DNA of 64,000 nt from Sphingobacteriales bacterium (GCA_026390835.1 JAPLFD010000007.1:1-64000); one strand, 5' to 3'; positions 20,914-31,019 are shown, counted from the stretch's first letter. Numbers and translations are program-made. The notes: generated by a model from the sequence alone, not told the origin.

Positions 20914-22239
20914 TTAGTGCGAAGGTTTTTCGGCGCTGATGCGTTTAATGTTGGCTCCTAAGGCCAATAAACGTTCGTCAATATTTTGGTAGCCACGCTC
21001 AATTTGTTCAATGTTGTGAATAACGGAGGTGCCTTCGGCAGATAATGCCGCAATTAATAAAGAAACTCCAGCACGAATATCCGGAGAAGTCATTTCCAAG
21101 CCTTTCAATTTCACTTTGCGGTCTAAGCCAATTACGGTAGCACGGTGCGGATCGCAGAGAATAATTTGTGCGCCCATATCAATCAATTTATCAACAAAGA
21201 ATAAACGGCTTTCAAACATTTTTTGATGAATGAGCACGGTTCCTTTTGCTTGCGTGGCAACTACTAATATTATACTCAATAAATCGGGTGTAAAACCTGG
21301 CCACGGCGCATCTGCAATGGTCATAATAGAACCATCAATAAAGCTTTCTATTTCGTAATGTTTTTGAGCAGGGATGAATAAATCATCACCACGACGCTCT
21401 AGTTGAATACCTAATCGGCGAAAAATCTCTGGAATAATCCCCAATTCTTCAAAATGCACATCTTTAATGGTAATTTCCGATTGAGTCATGGCAGCTAAGC
21501 CAATGAACGAGCCAATTTCAATCATATCGGGTAACATGCGGTGTTCCGTTCCACCCAGTTTAGTTACGCCTTCAATGGTTAATAAATTAGAACCAATACC
21601 CGAAATTTTAGCACCCATGCGGTTAAGCATTTTGCATAATTGCTGTAAGTAGGGTTCGCAGGCTGCATTGTATAGGGTGGTGGTGCCTTTGGCCAATACC
21701 GCTGCCATTAGCACGTTTGCTGTACCGGTTACCGACGCCTCATCTAATAAAATATACGTACCTTTTAAATTGGTGGCATCTACCGTAAAAAAGTTGGTTT
21801 TTGCATCGTAATCAAAATGGGCACCTAATTTCTCAAATCCCAAAAAGTGCGTATCTAATCTACGGCGTCCAATTTTGTCGCCACCTGGTTTCGGAATAGC
21901 TGCTTTACCAAATCGAGCCAATAATGGCCCCACAATCATAATAGAACCTCTTAAACTACCGCCTTTTGTTCTGAAAGTTGCCGATTGGAAGAAATCTAAA
22001 TCAATATTTTTAGCCTCAAAGGTATAGGTATCTTTGTTAATGCGCTCAATTGCTACACCCAAATCACCCAACAACTCAATGAGTTTATTTACATCTTTAA
22101 TATCGGGAATGTTGCTAATAGTTACTTTTTTTTCGGTGAGTAAAACTGCCGAAATAATTTGTAAAGCTTCGTTTTTTGCACCTTGAGGAGTAATTTCGCC
22201 CTTTAATGGTTTACCTCCAATAATTTCAAATGCGTTCAT
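20914..22239 (-). CDS. murA: UDP-N-acetylglucosamine 1-carboxyvinyltransferase
   Basis: MNAFEIIGGKPLKGEITPQGAKNEALQIISA; DIRAGVSLLIAAL. Confidence 0.96.
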   Translation of the reverse strand: MNAFEIIGGKPLKGEITPQGAKNEALQIISAVLLTEKKVTISNIPDIKDVNKLIELLGDLGVAIERINKDTYTFEAKNIDLDFFQSATFRTKGGSLRGSIMIVGPLLARFGKAAIPKPGGDKIGRRRLDTHFLGFEKLGAHFDYDAKTNFFTVDATNLKGTYILLDEASVTGTANVLMAAVLAKGTTTLYNAACEPYLQQLCKMLNRMGAKISGIGSNLLTIEGVTKLGGTEHRMLPDMIEIGSFIGLAAMTQSEITIKDVHFEELGIIPEIFRRLGIQLERRGDDLFIPAQKHYEIESFIDGSIMTIADAPWPGFTPDLLSIILVVATQAKGTVLIHQKMFESRLFFVDKLIDMGAQIILCDPHRATVIGLDRKVKLKGLEMTSPDIRAGVSLLIAALSAEGTSVIHNIEQIERGYQNIDERLLALGANIKRISAEKPSH

Positions 22240-22273
22240 ATTTACTTAGAAAATGAGGATTGGGTAAATGAGA

Positions 22274-22933
22274 TTAATAACGTTTAGCGCCATTATTGCT
22301 GCGTTGGCGGTTATTACTATTGTTTTTATTGTTAGAGCGGCCTTTATTATGCTGATTTCTAGGTCGAACGGGTGCCGCCTGACGGTACTCTACTTTATTT
22401 AAGTTTACGTTTTCGTTTAGCTGCAATTCGCCGCCAGAAAATTCTTTCAAATCTTTAATAATAGTTTCGTCCGATACATTGTCTTTATTCCAAGTTACAT
22501 AAGCCATTTTCATGAAGTTGGCAATAGCCTCTACCAATTGTTGCTTACGTTCCGGGTCGGCCATCTCTTTAGCACGACTAATCATAATTTCTACCGTTTT
22601 ACCATAATGCTTATACCGAATGCGTTGTTGCGGATAATTGAGTGGCTTAGGTTTAAAATGAATAGCTTCTGGCGATGGTTTGGGGTATGGAGAATCCACA
22701 TCAATCTTAAAATCAGAAATGATGTGTAAATGATCCCATAATTTATGTTTAAAATCAGCCACATCCCGTAAATGCGGATTTAGAAATCCCATCAAATCAA
22801 TAACCACTTGTGCATACTGGTTGCGTTCTTCCTTGGTAGGCAAATCGCAGATAAAGCCCACCATATTCTGCACATTACGTCCATATTCTGAAAGGATTAA
22901 TTTTTTCCGGGTGCTGTTGTAATCAAATGTCAT
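22274..22933 (-). CDS. DUF4290 domain-containing protein
   Basis: MTFDYNSTRKKLILSEYGRNVQNMV; low-complexity Asn/Arg tail; located upstream of murA as in other Bacteroidota. Confidence 0.88.
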   Translation of the reverse strand: MTFDYNSTRKKLILSEYGRNVQNMVGFICDLPTKEERNQYAQVVIDLMGFLNPHLRDVADFKHKLWDHLHIISDFKIDVDSPYPKPSPEAIHFKPKPLNYPQQRIRYKHYGKTVEIMISRAKEMADPERKQQLVEAIANFMKMAYVTWNKDNVSDETIIKDLKEFSGGELQLNENVNLNKVEYRQAAPVRPRNQHNKGRSNNKNNSNNRQRSNNGAKRY

Positions 22934-23060
22934 ATGTGTAACTATTCCGTATGCTACGGAGTTTTTAATGCTTGTAAATATACGCTAAAATATCATCTCT
23001 TGCATTTCTTATTCAATGATTTTTATGTAAAAAGGAGCCGGATACATACCTAAAAAGACT

Positions 23061-23150
23061 TCATACAAGTACTTTACGCCATTGGTCTACCAATCTATAC
23101 CACTCATCTTCTAAATAAGGCAAATCATCAATTCGGCTCTTATCAATATA
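23061..23150 (-). pseudogene. Possible 3' remnant of a decayed gene
   Basis: Minus-strand reading YIDKSRIDDLPYLEDEWYRLVDQWRKVLV* looks protein-like, with an upstream in-frame stop and no start codon. Confidence 0.35.
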
Positions 23151-23224
23151 TCAAATACTTCTTTATGTTAGTTATATAGAGGTAATAATTAATTTTCGAT
23201 CACCCCTAAAACATCAGATGTAGG

Positions 23225-24973
23225 ATGAATAATGTATACCTAGCAAAAAAACTGTTTTTTGCATTTCTATTGATGAGTTTGAGCACTACAATTTTAGCTC
23301 AAGTTCCTCAACAACTAAATTATCAAGGAGCGCTTAGAGATATTAAAGGCTTCCCAGTGGGGAATAGGACCATTTCTCTTCGTTTGAGTATTCAGGACAA
23401 CTTAAATCAGAACGCATTGGTGATATACAATGAGGTTAGACAGGTTACTACCAATGCCGTAGGCTTGTATAGTTTGGCCATTGGCAGCCCTGGAGCTAGC
23501 CAAGTTAGTGGAAATTTCAGTCAATTAAATTGGGCCAATGGCACTAAAGCGTTAAAAGTAGAAATAGATGCCGATGGTGGTTCCAATTTTAGTTTGGCAG
23601 GTATTACCCCACTCTTAAGTGTTCCTTATGCCCTATATGCAAAATATGCCGAAAATGCTCCGGCAGGTGCTCAAGGTCCTATTGGATTAACTGGGCCAGC
23701 TGGTCCGCAAGGCCCCATTGGTTTAACCGGTCCTGAAGGAACAACAGGTGCGGCTGGTGCTACAGGTCCGCAAGGCCCTGCCGGTACTATAGGTAATCTT
23801 ACGGATGGACATATTCTAGTGGGCGATGCGAATAATGTTCCTCATGATGTAGCTATGTTTGGGGATGCAGGTATAAATAGCCTTGGCCAACTCCTAATTA
23901 ACAGTGGTGCTGTTACACTTATGAAGATGGCACAAGGACCACCAGATCAAATATATGTTACGAATAATCTTGGAAAAGCGGCTTTAACCTCATTTAATAC
24001 ATTAGGTTGGAGTTTAACGGGTAATACCGGAACGGTAGATGGCACTAATTTTATAGGAAATATTGATAATCAACCCCTTAATTTTAGGATTAATAATTTA
24101 CCAGCAGGGCGTATTACCAATGATGCTCGGGGGGAAACCACTTTAGGTTATAAGGCCAACAGCACCACTCCGAATTTATTTTACAATACTTCTATAGGCT
24201 ATCAGGCGGGCCTTTCTTTAGGCAATGCTAGTAATAGAAACACCCTTATTGGAGCCAATGCAGGTTTTGCTATTGGTAATAATTCTACTCGTAATATGGC
24301 GATTGGAGAATTGGCCTTGCCAAGTTTAACAATTGGGAATAATAATATGGCCATGGGACAAAGTGCTGGTAATCTTGTTTCGAGTGGAGACTTCAATTTA
24401 TTTATGGGTGCTGGTACCGGTTTAACTGCTCCAGGCCTTGCCACTAGTTTAGTACTTATCGGCAATGCAGCTAGTGCCGACCCTGGCCTTCGTAATGCCA
24501 TTGCCATCGGCGATGGAGCCTCGGTAACCACAAATAATAGTATGGTGTTGGGAGGAGTGGACGCAAACGCTGTAAATGTGGGAATTGGCGTAAAAGAGCC
24601 CCTAGCTAAATTACATGTATTAGATGGCCATATTCGGGTCGATCAAACTAAGCCACCTAGTGTTATACTTTCTATTTCTAATGGACTTAGTTCGGTGGGC
24701 GTTGGAGCCAATTCAAGTGATACCCGAGGAGAAATTGATTTTGGAGGTACTACAAATACTTTTGGCGGAGCCTATGGTTCTGTAGTTTTTACCTACAATA
24801 TTTTGGCAGTAGGTAATGCTAAGCCAGTAGTGATGATTACTCCTGGAAATGCTGCAGCTGCAGCCTGCGATTATTATGTATCGAATGCTACTACAAGTGG
24901 ATTTCATCTGAATTTTAGAGCCAAAATAGCCAATGTATCCAGCCCGGTGTTCTATTACATGACCATGGATTAA
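23225..24973 (+). CDS. Secreted collagen-like repeat protein with adhesin-head/tail-fibre-like region
   Basis: Signal peptide; 14 Gly-X-Y triplets (about 23666..23791); repeated NxxIGxxA... head-like region and [18 protein letters not shown]. Confidence 0.85.
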   Translation: MNNVYLAKKLFFAFLLMSLSTTILAQVPQQLNYQGALRDIKGFPVGNRTISLRLSIQDNLNQNALVIYNEVRQVTTNAVGLYSLAIGSPGASQVSGNFSQLNWANGTKALKVEIDADGGSNFSLAGITPLLSVPYALYAKYAENAPAGAQGPIGLTGPAGPQGPIGLTGPEGTTGAAGATGPQGPAGTIGNLTDGHILVGDANNVPHDVAMFGDAGINSLGQLLINSGAVTLMKMAQGPPDQIYVTNNLGKAALTSFNTLGWSLTGNTGTVDGTNFIGNIDNQPLNFRINNLPAGRITNDARGETTLGYKANSTTPNLFYNTSIGYQAGLSLGNASNRNTLIGANAGFAIGNNSTRNMAIGELALPSLTIGNNNMAMGQSAGNLVSSGDFNLFMGAGTGLTAPGLATSLVLIGNAASADPGLRNAIAIGDGASVTTNNSMVLGGVDANAVNVGIGVKEPLAKLHVLDGHIRVDQTKPPSVILSISNGLSSVGVGANSSDTRGEIDFGGTTNTFGGAYGSVVFTYNILAVGNAKPVVMITPGNAAAAACDYYVSNATTSGFHLNFRAKIANVSSPVFYYMTMD

Positions 24974-25518
24974 TGCATAGTGTTATGAGTATAAGAAAAT
25001 TAGTTTTAGCTATGGTATTGGTGTTGGGTGCTTTTTTCGGCAGAGCGCAATCAATTGTAAATGCATCAGGGCTAAGTACAACGCTTAGTGGGTTAATTGT
25101 GGATTATAGTGTGGGTGAGTTAACGGCAACACAAACCTTTACAGTTCCAACTAATATGCTTACTCAGGGAGTATTGCAACCCTTTACCTCATTTATTACT
25201 CCCCTCAATATTGATATTCAGCTAGATGTATCACCCAATGGCGATGGGCAAGGGCACGATGTGTTTACGGTTGATGGTATTGGGAATTACCCTAATAACC
25301 GTATGCGCATTTTCGATCGTTGGGGTAGTCTCATTTTTGAAATAACTGGCTATAACAATACCGATCGTGCCTTTGATGGGAAAGCAAATACCGGCTTGCT
25401 TATTGATAACAAAGAAGCTGCCGATGGCACCTATTATTATGTGTTGGAGGTTTATAATGCACCCACACCGCCTGCTACACGGGTTTATAACGGATTTTTG
25501 ATAATTAAACGTAAGTAA
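24973..25518 (+). CDS. Type IX secretion type-B sorting domain protein (gliding motility-associated C-terminal domain)
   Basis: Signal peptide; SPNGDGxxHDVF...NNRMRIFDRWGSLIFE...ADGTYYYVLEV...GFLIIKRK. Confidence 0.88.
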   Translation: MHSVMSIRKLVLAMVLVLGAFFGRAQSIVNASGLSTTLSGLIVDYSVGELTATQTFTVPTNMLTQGVLQPFTSFITPLNIDIQLDVSPNGDGQGHDVFTVDGIGNYPNNRMRIFDRWGSLIFEITGYNNTDRAFDGKANTGLLIDNKEAADGTYYYVLEVYNAPTPPATRVYNGFLIIKRK

Positions 25519-26297
25519 TGTTTGTGAAAAAAGTGATACTGCTAGCCATCTATTTAGTACTCCCTATGGTTGTGATGGCTCAATTACGTGTGCAGCGGTC
25601 TATTTCTACGCAATATCAGTTCAATGGTTTAGCCATTAATCCTGCATTTTCTGCTGGCGAAAACCAGGGTAGAATAACCGCCTTATCACGCCACCAATGG
25701 GTGGGCTTTGATGGTGCGCCTCAAACCCAAACAATTAGTGGATTTATTGCCTTGGCCAACGAGAAAACCTCCGTTGGTGCTACTTTTGTAAACGATAAAT
25801 TGGGAGTTGAAAGTGAGCAAGCCCTATTTTTAAGCTTGGCCCAAAAAGTAAGGGTATCAGAGAAAGGCTTTTTTGCTGCCGGCTTTCCCTATCTGGTGAA
25901 ATTTGATGTGGGTGCATCTAACAGTAGCACCTCTATTAAACCGCTACGTTCCGATTATTTTTTAACGAGTAGTTATCGCTTTAGATTAAACGACTATATT
26001 TTGCTTAAACCTTCCACACTGCTAAAATATACACCAGGCATTCCCATCCAAATTGATGCAAATTTGAATGCTTATTTTGATCAACAAGGCTTGTGGATAG
26101 GGCTTGGATACCGCTCAAATACCGCTATTATGGCTATGTTTCAGGTAAAATTAACCGATCGCATTCAGCTTGGTTACTCACACGATTTTGCAACCAATCT
26201 TACACTCAAACATCAATTAGGCACTCATGAAGTGATGTTGAATTATCGATTCGGCACCCGTAAAAAATCCTACAATGCGGCTGATTTCAGATTCTAA
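25518..26297 (+). CDS. PorP/SprF family type IX secretion membrane protein
   Basis: QYQFNGLAINPAFSAGE... RHQWVGFDGAPQTQTISG...; LGYSHDFATN near the C-terminus. Confidence 0.92.
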   Translation: MFVKKVILLAIYLVLPMVVMAQLRVQRSISTQYQFNGLAINPAFSAGENQGRITALSRHQWVGFDGAPQTQTISGFIALANEKTSVGATFVNDKLGVESEQALFLSLAQKVRVSEKGFFAAGFPYLVKFDVGASNSSTSIKPLRSDYFLTSSYRFRLNDYILLKPSTLLKYTPGIPIQIDANLNAYFDQQGLWIGLGYRSNTAIMAMFQVKLTDRIQLGYSHDFATNLTLKHQLGTHEVMLNYRFGTRKKSYNAADFRF

Positions 26298-26692
26298 TGA
26301 TGTTAAATAAACCCAAAATTCTTTTTCTTGACGATGATTATTTGCTGTTAAGAGCAGTTGAGTTGATAACACGGTCAATCAGCTATGAGTTTTATCTTTG
26401 TAATTCGGTAAAAGAAGCACGTTTATTGCTCCGCAGTACAGATTTCCAGGTTATTTTTTCTGATTACCATATGCCCGAATGTAACGGAGTAGATTTTTTG
26501 AAAGAATCTAGTTTTTTTAGTCCCAAAGCAATTCGAATATTGGTTTCGGCAAGTTTGAGCGATGAGTTGGGTTTAGCTGCATTAAAGAACGGGCAGGTAC
26601 ACAATTATTTTAAAAAACCCTTTGGCAAAGCCGAGTTCTACGATATTATTGAGCAGGCCCTGGCCAAGTACAAAGAAGATCTTAGCCAATAA
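26297..26692 (+). CDS. Stand-alone response-regulator receiver domain protein
   Basis: ILFLDDD, phospho-acceptor FSDYHMPECNG, KKPF; no output domain. Confidence 0.9.
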   Translation: MMLNKPKILFLDDDYLLLRAVELITRSISYEFYLCNSVKEARLLLRSTDFQVIFSDYHMPECNGVDFLKESSFFSPKAIRILVSASLSDELGLAALKNGQVHNYFKKPFGKAEFYDIIEQALAKYKEDLSQ

Positions 26693-28958
26693 TTCTCAGT
26701 TTTGCGAATTTTAAAAGCAATTGCTTTTGCCCCAATTCTTTAAAAAAAATGGTGGCCTTCATGTCAGGCTTGGTACCTTCCATGTGCACCACTTTTCCGA
26801 ATCCAAAACGCTCGTGTTCTACTTCCATGCCTACTTGCAAACCGCTGGTGTCCGAAGGGCTAAAGCCTTCGCTAGGCACGTGTGCCTTGGGTAAAATAGA
26901 TTTTGTTTTAAAGCTAGGTGTTGTTGCTGGCTTAGGCTTAGAGAAACTATCTTTTTGCTTCCAATTATTCCGCTCATCATCAAAAAATGATGCTTGGTTT
27001 GGTTTTTGAGCAACTTTAAAATCTAAATCTAAGTATTGTGGCGCAATTTCTTCGATAAAACGACTTGGTTCGCAATTGGTTAAGCTGCCCCAACGGTACC
27101 TCGAGGTGGCATAGCTTAAGGTTAGTTTTTTTTCTGCTCGGGTAACGGCCACATAAAAAAGCCGGCGCTCTTCTTCTAAATCTGTTCTAGAATTTAACGA
27201 CAATTGCGAAGGGAAAAGGTTTTCCTCCAATCCAACCACATAAACCTGACTAAATTCTAAACCTTTTGCCGAGTGAATGGTCATGAGCGAAACGGTATCA
27301 GCATTGGGGTCTTTATCCTTATCATCATTTGTTAATAGCGCAATATCTTGCATAAAAACGTCAAGGCCCCGTTCTTCAATATCTTCTCTTTCGCTAAACT
27401 CTTTTATTCCATTTAAAAGTTCCTGAATATTCTCATACCTACTTAATCCTTCTACCGATTTATCTTCATAAAGCTCTTTGAGTAGGGTACTGTGTTGCGC
27501 AATATGGAGGGCAGTATCGTATGCTGTATTGCTTTTTGCCAGTGCCTGAAAACTCTGGATTAACAGCGCAAAATTAGCAATAGGAGTAGCACTGCGGCCA
27601 TCTAAATACGTGGCAGCATTCGTTATAATTTCCCAAAGTGTTTTCTGATGCTGATCGGCCGCAACAATAATACGCTCTATGCTGGTTTCACCAATACCTC
27701 TTCGGGGGTAATTGATTACCCGTTTTAGAGCCTCCTCATCATTGGGGTTAAATGTTAAACGGAAATAGGCAATGAGGTCTTTTATCTCTTTACGTTGGTA
27801 AAAGGATTGTCCACCGTATATTTTGTAGGGAATTCCTAATTTCCGAAGCGCTTCTTCCATCGCTCTTGATTGCGCATTGGTGCGGTATAGGATGGCAAAT
27901 TTTCTGTAGTTAAGACCCTCTGAGGCATGTGTTTGTGCAATATTTTCGGCAATAATTTTTCCTTCCTCGTTATCGCTAAAGGCTCTCAGAAGTTTTATTT
28001 TTTCTCCCTGCTCTTTTTCTGAAAATACCGTTTTTTGAAGTTGATTTTTATTGTTAGCAATCACACTATTTGCTACTTCAACAATATTTTGGGTAGAGCG
28101 GTAGTTTTGCTCCAGCTTAAAAACATTTAAATCCGGGTAATCTTTTTCAAAATTTAGGATGTTTTGAATATTGGCCCCTCTAAATGCGTAAATGCTCTGT
28201 GCATCATCGCCTACTACACAAATATTTTCGGTAATGGCCGCTAATTTTTTTACAATGAGGTATTGGGAAAAGTTGGTATCCTGATACTCGTCAACCATGA
28301 TGTATTTAAACCTATTTTGGTATTTATACAACACATCTGGGTGTTCTTTTAGCAACACATTGGTTTTAAAAAGCAAATCATCAAAGTCCATGGCGCCAGC
28401 CTTAAAACAACGTTGCGTATAGGCCTGGTATATTTCTCCCAATTGTCCTCTTCCGCTTGCCCGGTCTTCGGTTTGTATGTGTTCGCTTTGTACATATTCT
28501 ACAGAAGAAATGAGGTTGTTTTTGGCGTTTGAAATGCGATTGTATACGAAGTTTGCATTGTACAGTTTATCGTCGAGCTGTAATTCTTTAAGAATGCTAC
28601 GGATTAAACTTTTGCTATCGTCTGTATCGTAAATAGTAAAATTCGTTGGGTAGCCTATTTTATCGGCTTCAACACGTAAAATTTTAGCAAAAACAGCATG
28701 AAAAGTGCCCATCCAGCAATTTTTAGCTTCGGGGCCAACAACCTTAAATATGCGTTCTTGCATGCTTTTGGCCGCCTTATTCGTAAAAGTGAGTACGAGT
28801 ATGTTAAATGGATCTACTCCTTTTGTAATTAAATGCGCCACCCGGTAGGTAATTACTCTAGTTTTCCCAGATCCGGCACCAGCAACAATCATTACAGGTC
28901 CTTCGGTTTGCTCTACAGCTGCTTTTTGTGAGGGGTTGAGTCCGTTTAAATAATCCAA
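26682..28958 (-). CDS. UvrD/PcrA-type ATP-dependent DNA helicase
   Basis: LNPSQKAAVEQTEGPVMIVAGAGSGKTRVITYR; VDEYQDTN; SLMTIHSAKGLEF; C-terminal Tudor-like GxxVEHERFGxGKV. Confidence 0.96.
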   Translation of the reverse strand: MDYLNGLNPSQKAAVEQTEGPVMIVAGAGSGKTRVITYRVAHLITKGVDPFNILVLTFTNKAAKSMQERIFKVVGPEAKNCWMGTFHAVFAKILRVEADKIGYPTNFTIYDTDDSKSLIRSILKELQLDDKLYNANFVYNRISNAKNNLISSVEYVQSEHIQTEDRASGRGQLGEIYQAYTQRCFKAGAMDFDDLLFKTNVLLKEHPDVLYKYQNRFKYIMVDEYQDTNFSQYLIVKKLAAITENICVVGDDAQSIYAFRGANIQNILNFEKDYPDLNVFKLEQNYRSTQNIVEVANSVIANNKNQLQKTVFSEKEQGEKIKLLRAFSDNEEGKIIAENIAQTHASEGLNYRKFAILYRTNAQSRAMEEALRKLGIPYKIYGGQSFYQRKEIKDLIAYFRLTFNPNDEEALKRVINYPRRGIGETSIERIIVAADQHQKTLWEIITNAATYLDGRSATPIANFALLIQSFQALAKSNTAYDTALHIAQHSTLLKELYEDKSVEGLSRYENIQELLNGIKEFSEREDIEERGLDVFMQDIALLTNDDKDKDPNADTVSLMTIHSAKGLEFSQVYVVGLEENLFPSQLSLNSRTDLEEERRLFYVAVTRAEKKLTLSYATSRYRWGSLTNCEPSRFIEEIAPQYLDLDFKVAQKPNQASFFDDERNNWKQKDSFSKPKPATTPSFKTKSILPKAHVPSEGFSPSDTSGLQVGMEVEHERFGFGKVVHMEGTKPDMKATIFFKELGQKQLLLKFAKLRIIG

Positions 28959-29036
28959 AATTGTTTAGGTTTATGAAGCGCTAAATTAGGAAACGAGCCC
29001 CATAATAGATAGGAATGTGCAAAAGTTTACACCTAC

Positions 29037-30506
29037 TCAATCATCATAAAATGATTTGGCCTTGGGGTTAGCCAATAAGTCGTTAATTCGTTTAATTTTT
29101 ATTTCTAGGACTTCTACACAAATTTTTAAATTTTTTACCAACTCTTTATGTGAGATCATTTTTTCATCATCAAGCTCAATGATGGCTTTTAACGTACTTA
29201 TAGGCCCGCGTACATCGTGAGGCAGGTGTATGCTGAGTTCGTGTAATTTTAAGGCATTAATCTTATCGAGCTTAGATTTTTCATTGGCTAAACCCTTTAA
29301 ATGTTTATTTATAACCAGTAACTGATTTTTTTGCGAATGAATTTCCTCATTCAAATAGAGAAGTTCTTCGTTATCTCTATTTTTTTGCCGTACACTTCTA
29401 ACTAATAAAAAAAGTAAAAAAAGAAGTAATGCCGTAATTATGAGCGAAAAAACGAGAATGATATTTTTCTTTTCTTGCTTCACCCTATACAATTCGTTTT
29501 TCCGAATCAGTTCATTTTTGTGCGATTGATCTACAATTAAATCGATTTTTGCAGTTTCATTTTTTCGGAAATTCACACTGTCTTGTTTGTATACGAGTTG
29601 CAGAAAATGTAGTGCATTGCCGTAATTTTTGCGTTTAGTTTCCAATTCATAACAAGTGTGATTAAAATCATTGACCATCTTCTCATCGTTGGTTTCATTG
29701 GCTAGGCGCATGCCTTCCATGAGGTATTTTTCTGCTGCAGGGTAATTTTTCTTTGCAATATATATGCTTGCTAAACTCAGGTTTATGCTAGCTATAGATT
29801 CGCTCAGGTCCTCTTCTTTAGCCAATTTATATGCTTTAACTAAAAAATTTTCAGCCTGATCAAACATGCTCCGGTCTAAAAAAATCTTCCCGCAATTTTG
29901 TAAACTATGTACAATGCCGGTTTTGTCGCCCACTGCCGAAAACATTTTTTCTGCTTTAATGTACTCATCTAATGCTTGTTCGTGGCGTTTTGTTCTAACA
30001 TTAATGTTGCCCATATTTAAATAGATGTTTGCCAACATTCCTGTATCTCTTAAAGGTAAAGCCAGTTTAAGCGCTCGATTGAAATATACCGAAGCTTTTG
30101 TGTAATCTGTTTGAGAATACAGACCACCTATATTGTTTAATACTTTTGCTTGCCCAGCTTTGTTTTTGGTTGCTACAAAAAGCTGTAGTGACTTTAAGTA
30201 GTAGCTGATGCTTTTTTCTGTTTCAAACAAATAATAGGTTGCTAAGCCCATCATGCGGTAGGCTTCGGCTTCTCCTTTGGTATAATGCAGTTGTTTTGCC
30301 AAGGCCAATGCTTGTTCTGCCCCTACGAGACTCAGTTTTGAATTCTTTAACCTATTGGTAAAGGCACGTTTGTTTAGTGTATCTACCACGCTGCTATCTG
30401 CAGGATTGGTAGTGATTTGAATGGCATGGGCATGAGGTAGTCCAACACCCCATATTACGCAAAAGATAGCTGCTATCTGTACTGCGGATTTAATTTTTTG
30501 CATCAT
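29037..30506 (-). CDS. TPR-repeat membrane protein with C-terminal HisKA-like segment, no HATPase domain
   Basis: TPR repeats, one TM (NIILVFSLIITALLLFLLFLLV), H-box-like IHLPHDVRGPISTLKAII; the ORF ends before N/G boxes. Confidence 0.85.
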   Translation of the reverse strand: MMQKIKSAVQIAAIFCVIWGVGLPHAHAIQITTNPADSSVVDTLNKRAFTNRLKNSKLSLVGAEQALALAKQLHYTKGEAEAYRMMGLATYYLFETEKSISYYLKSLQLFVATKNKAGQAKVLNNIGGLYSQTDYTKASVYFNRALKLALPLRDTGMLANIYLNMGNINVRTKRHEQALDEYIKAEKMFSAVGDKTGIVHSLQNCGKIFLDRSMFDQAENFLVKAYKLAKEEDLSESIASINLSLASIYIAKKNYPAAEKYLMEGMRLANETNDEKMVNDFNHTCYELETKRKNYGNALHFLQLVYKQDSVNFRKNETAKIDLIVDQSHKNELIRKNELYRVKQEKKNIILVFSLIITALLLFLLFLLVRSVRQKNRDNEELLYLNEEIHSQKNQLLVINKHLKGLANEKSKLDKINALKLHELSIHLPHDVRGPISTLKAIIELDDEKMISHKELVKNLKICVEVLEIKIKRINDLLANPKAKSFYDD

Positions 30507-30519
30507 TTTGAAAAAATAT

Positions 30520-30743
30520 TTATTCTATGAATAAATTAATTATCTACTTACAACAATTATAAGAAATATTTTCATCATTATTTCATCAAATAATAATTTA
30601 ATTCTTTTTAATAAAAATTATTTAGCTGATAATCAAATCATTATAACTATTAGGTAATAAAATTAACTAGTTATAGTTATTATTCTATATATTTGATAAT
30701 AATATAACTAATAATTAAAAACTTACTCTAAAATTAAATTCTC
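30520..30743. promoter_or_regulatory. Very AT-rich divergent intergenic region with -7-like TATATTTG (30688..30695) and ATAACTAT/ATAGTTAT motifs
   Basis: ATAACTAT 30643..30650, ATAGTTAT 30673..30680, ATAACTAA 30704..30711, palindrome AACTAGTT 30665..30672. Confidence 0.4.
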
Positions 30744-30890
30744 ATGAAAAAAATCTTACTTTCTCTAATGGTTCTAGGATTCATTGGAATGGTTTCCTGC
30801 AAAAAAGACAACAGTGTGCAACCCACAAAATCGAACAACTCCACCTTAACCAATGGGGGTGACAAGCGTGATTTGGGTATGGGTGATTAA
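30744..30890 (+). CDS. Small lipoprotein (48 aa), below the cutoff of the ORF track
   Basis: MKKILLSLMVLGFIGMVSCKKDNSVQPTKSNNSTLTNGGDKRDLGMGD*; lipobox-like GMVSC then KKDN; followed by a terminator. Confidence 0.65.
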   Translation: MKKILLSLMVLGFIGMVSCKKDNSVQPTKSNNSTLTNGGDKRDLGMGD

Positions 30891-30915
30891 TACCTCTACC
30901 TATTTCATTGATGCG

Positions 30916-30947
30916 AAAACGAGGGTAATGTATTATCCTCGTTTTTT
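30916..30947 (+). terminator. Rho-independent terminator after small lipoprotein gene
   Basis: AAAACGAGG-gtaatgtattat-CCTCGTTTT plus T-run. Confidence 0.75.
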
Positions 30948-31019
30948 ATTTGTTCAAAGCGCTAGCTAGCAGCTACATTCTACCGAGCTATTTAATATAT
31001 TTGTGCTAAACAATAGCTT

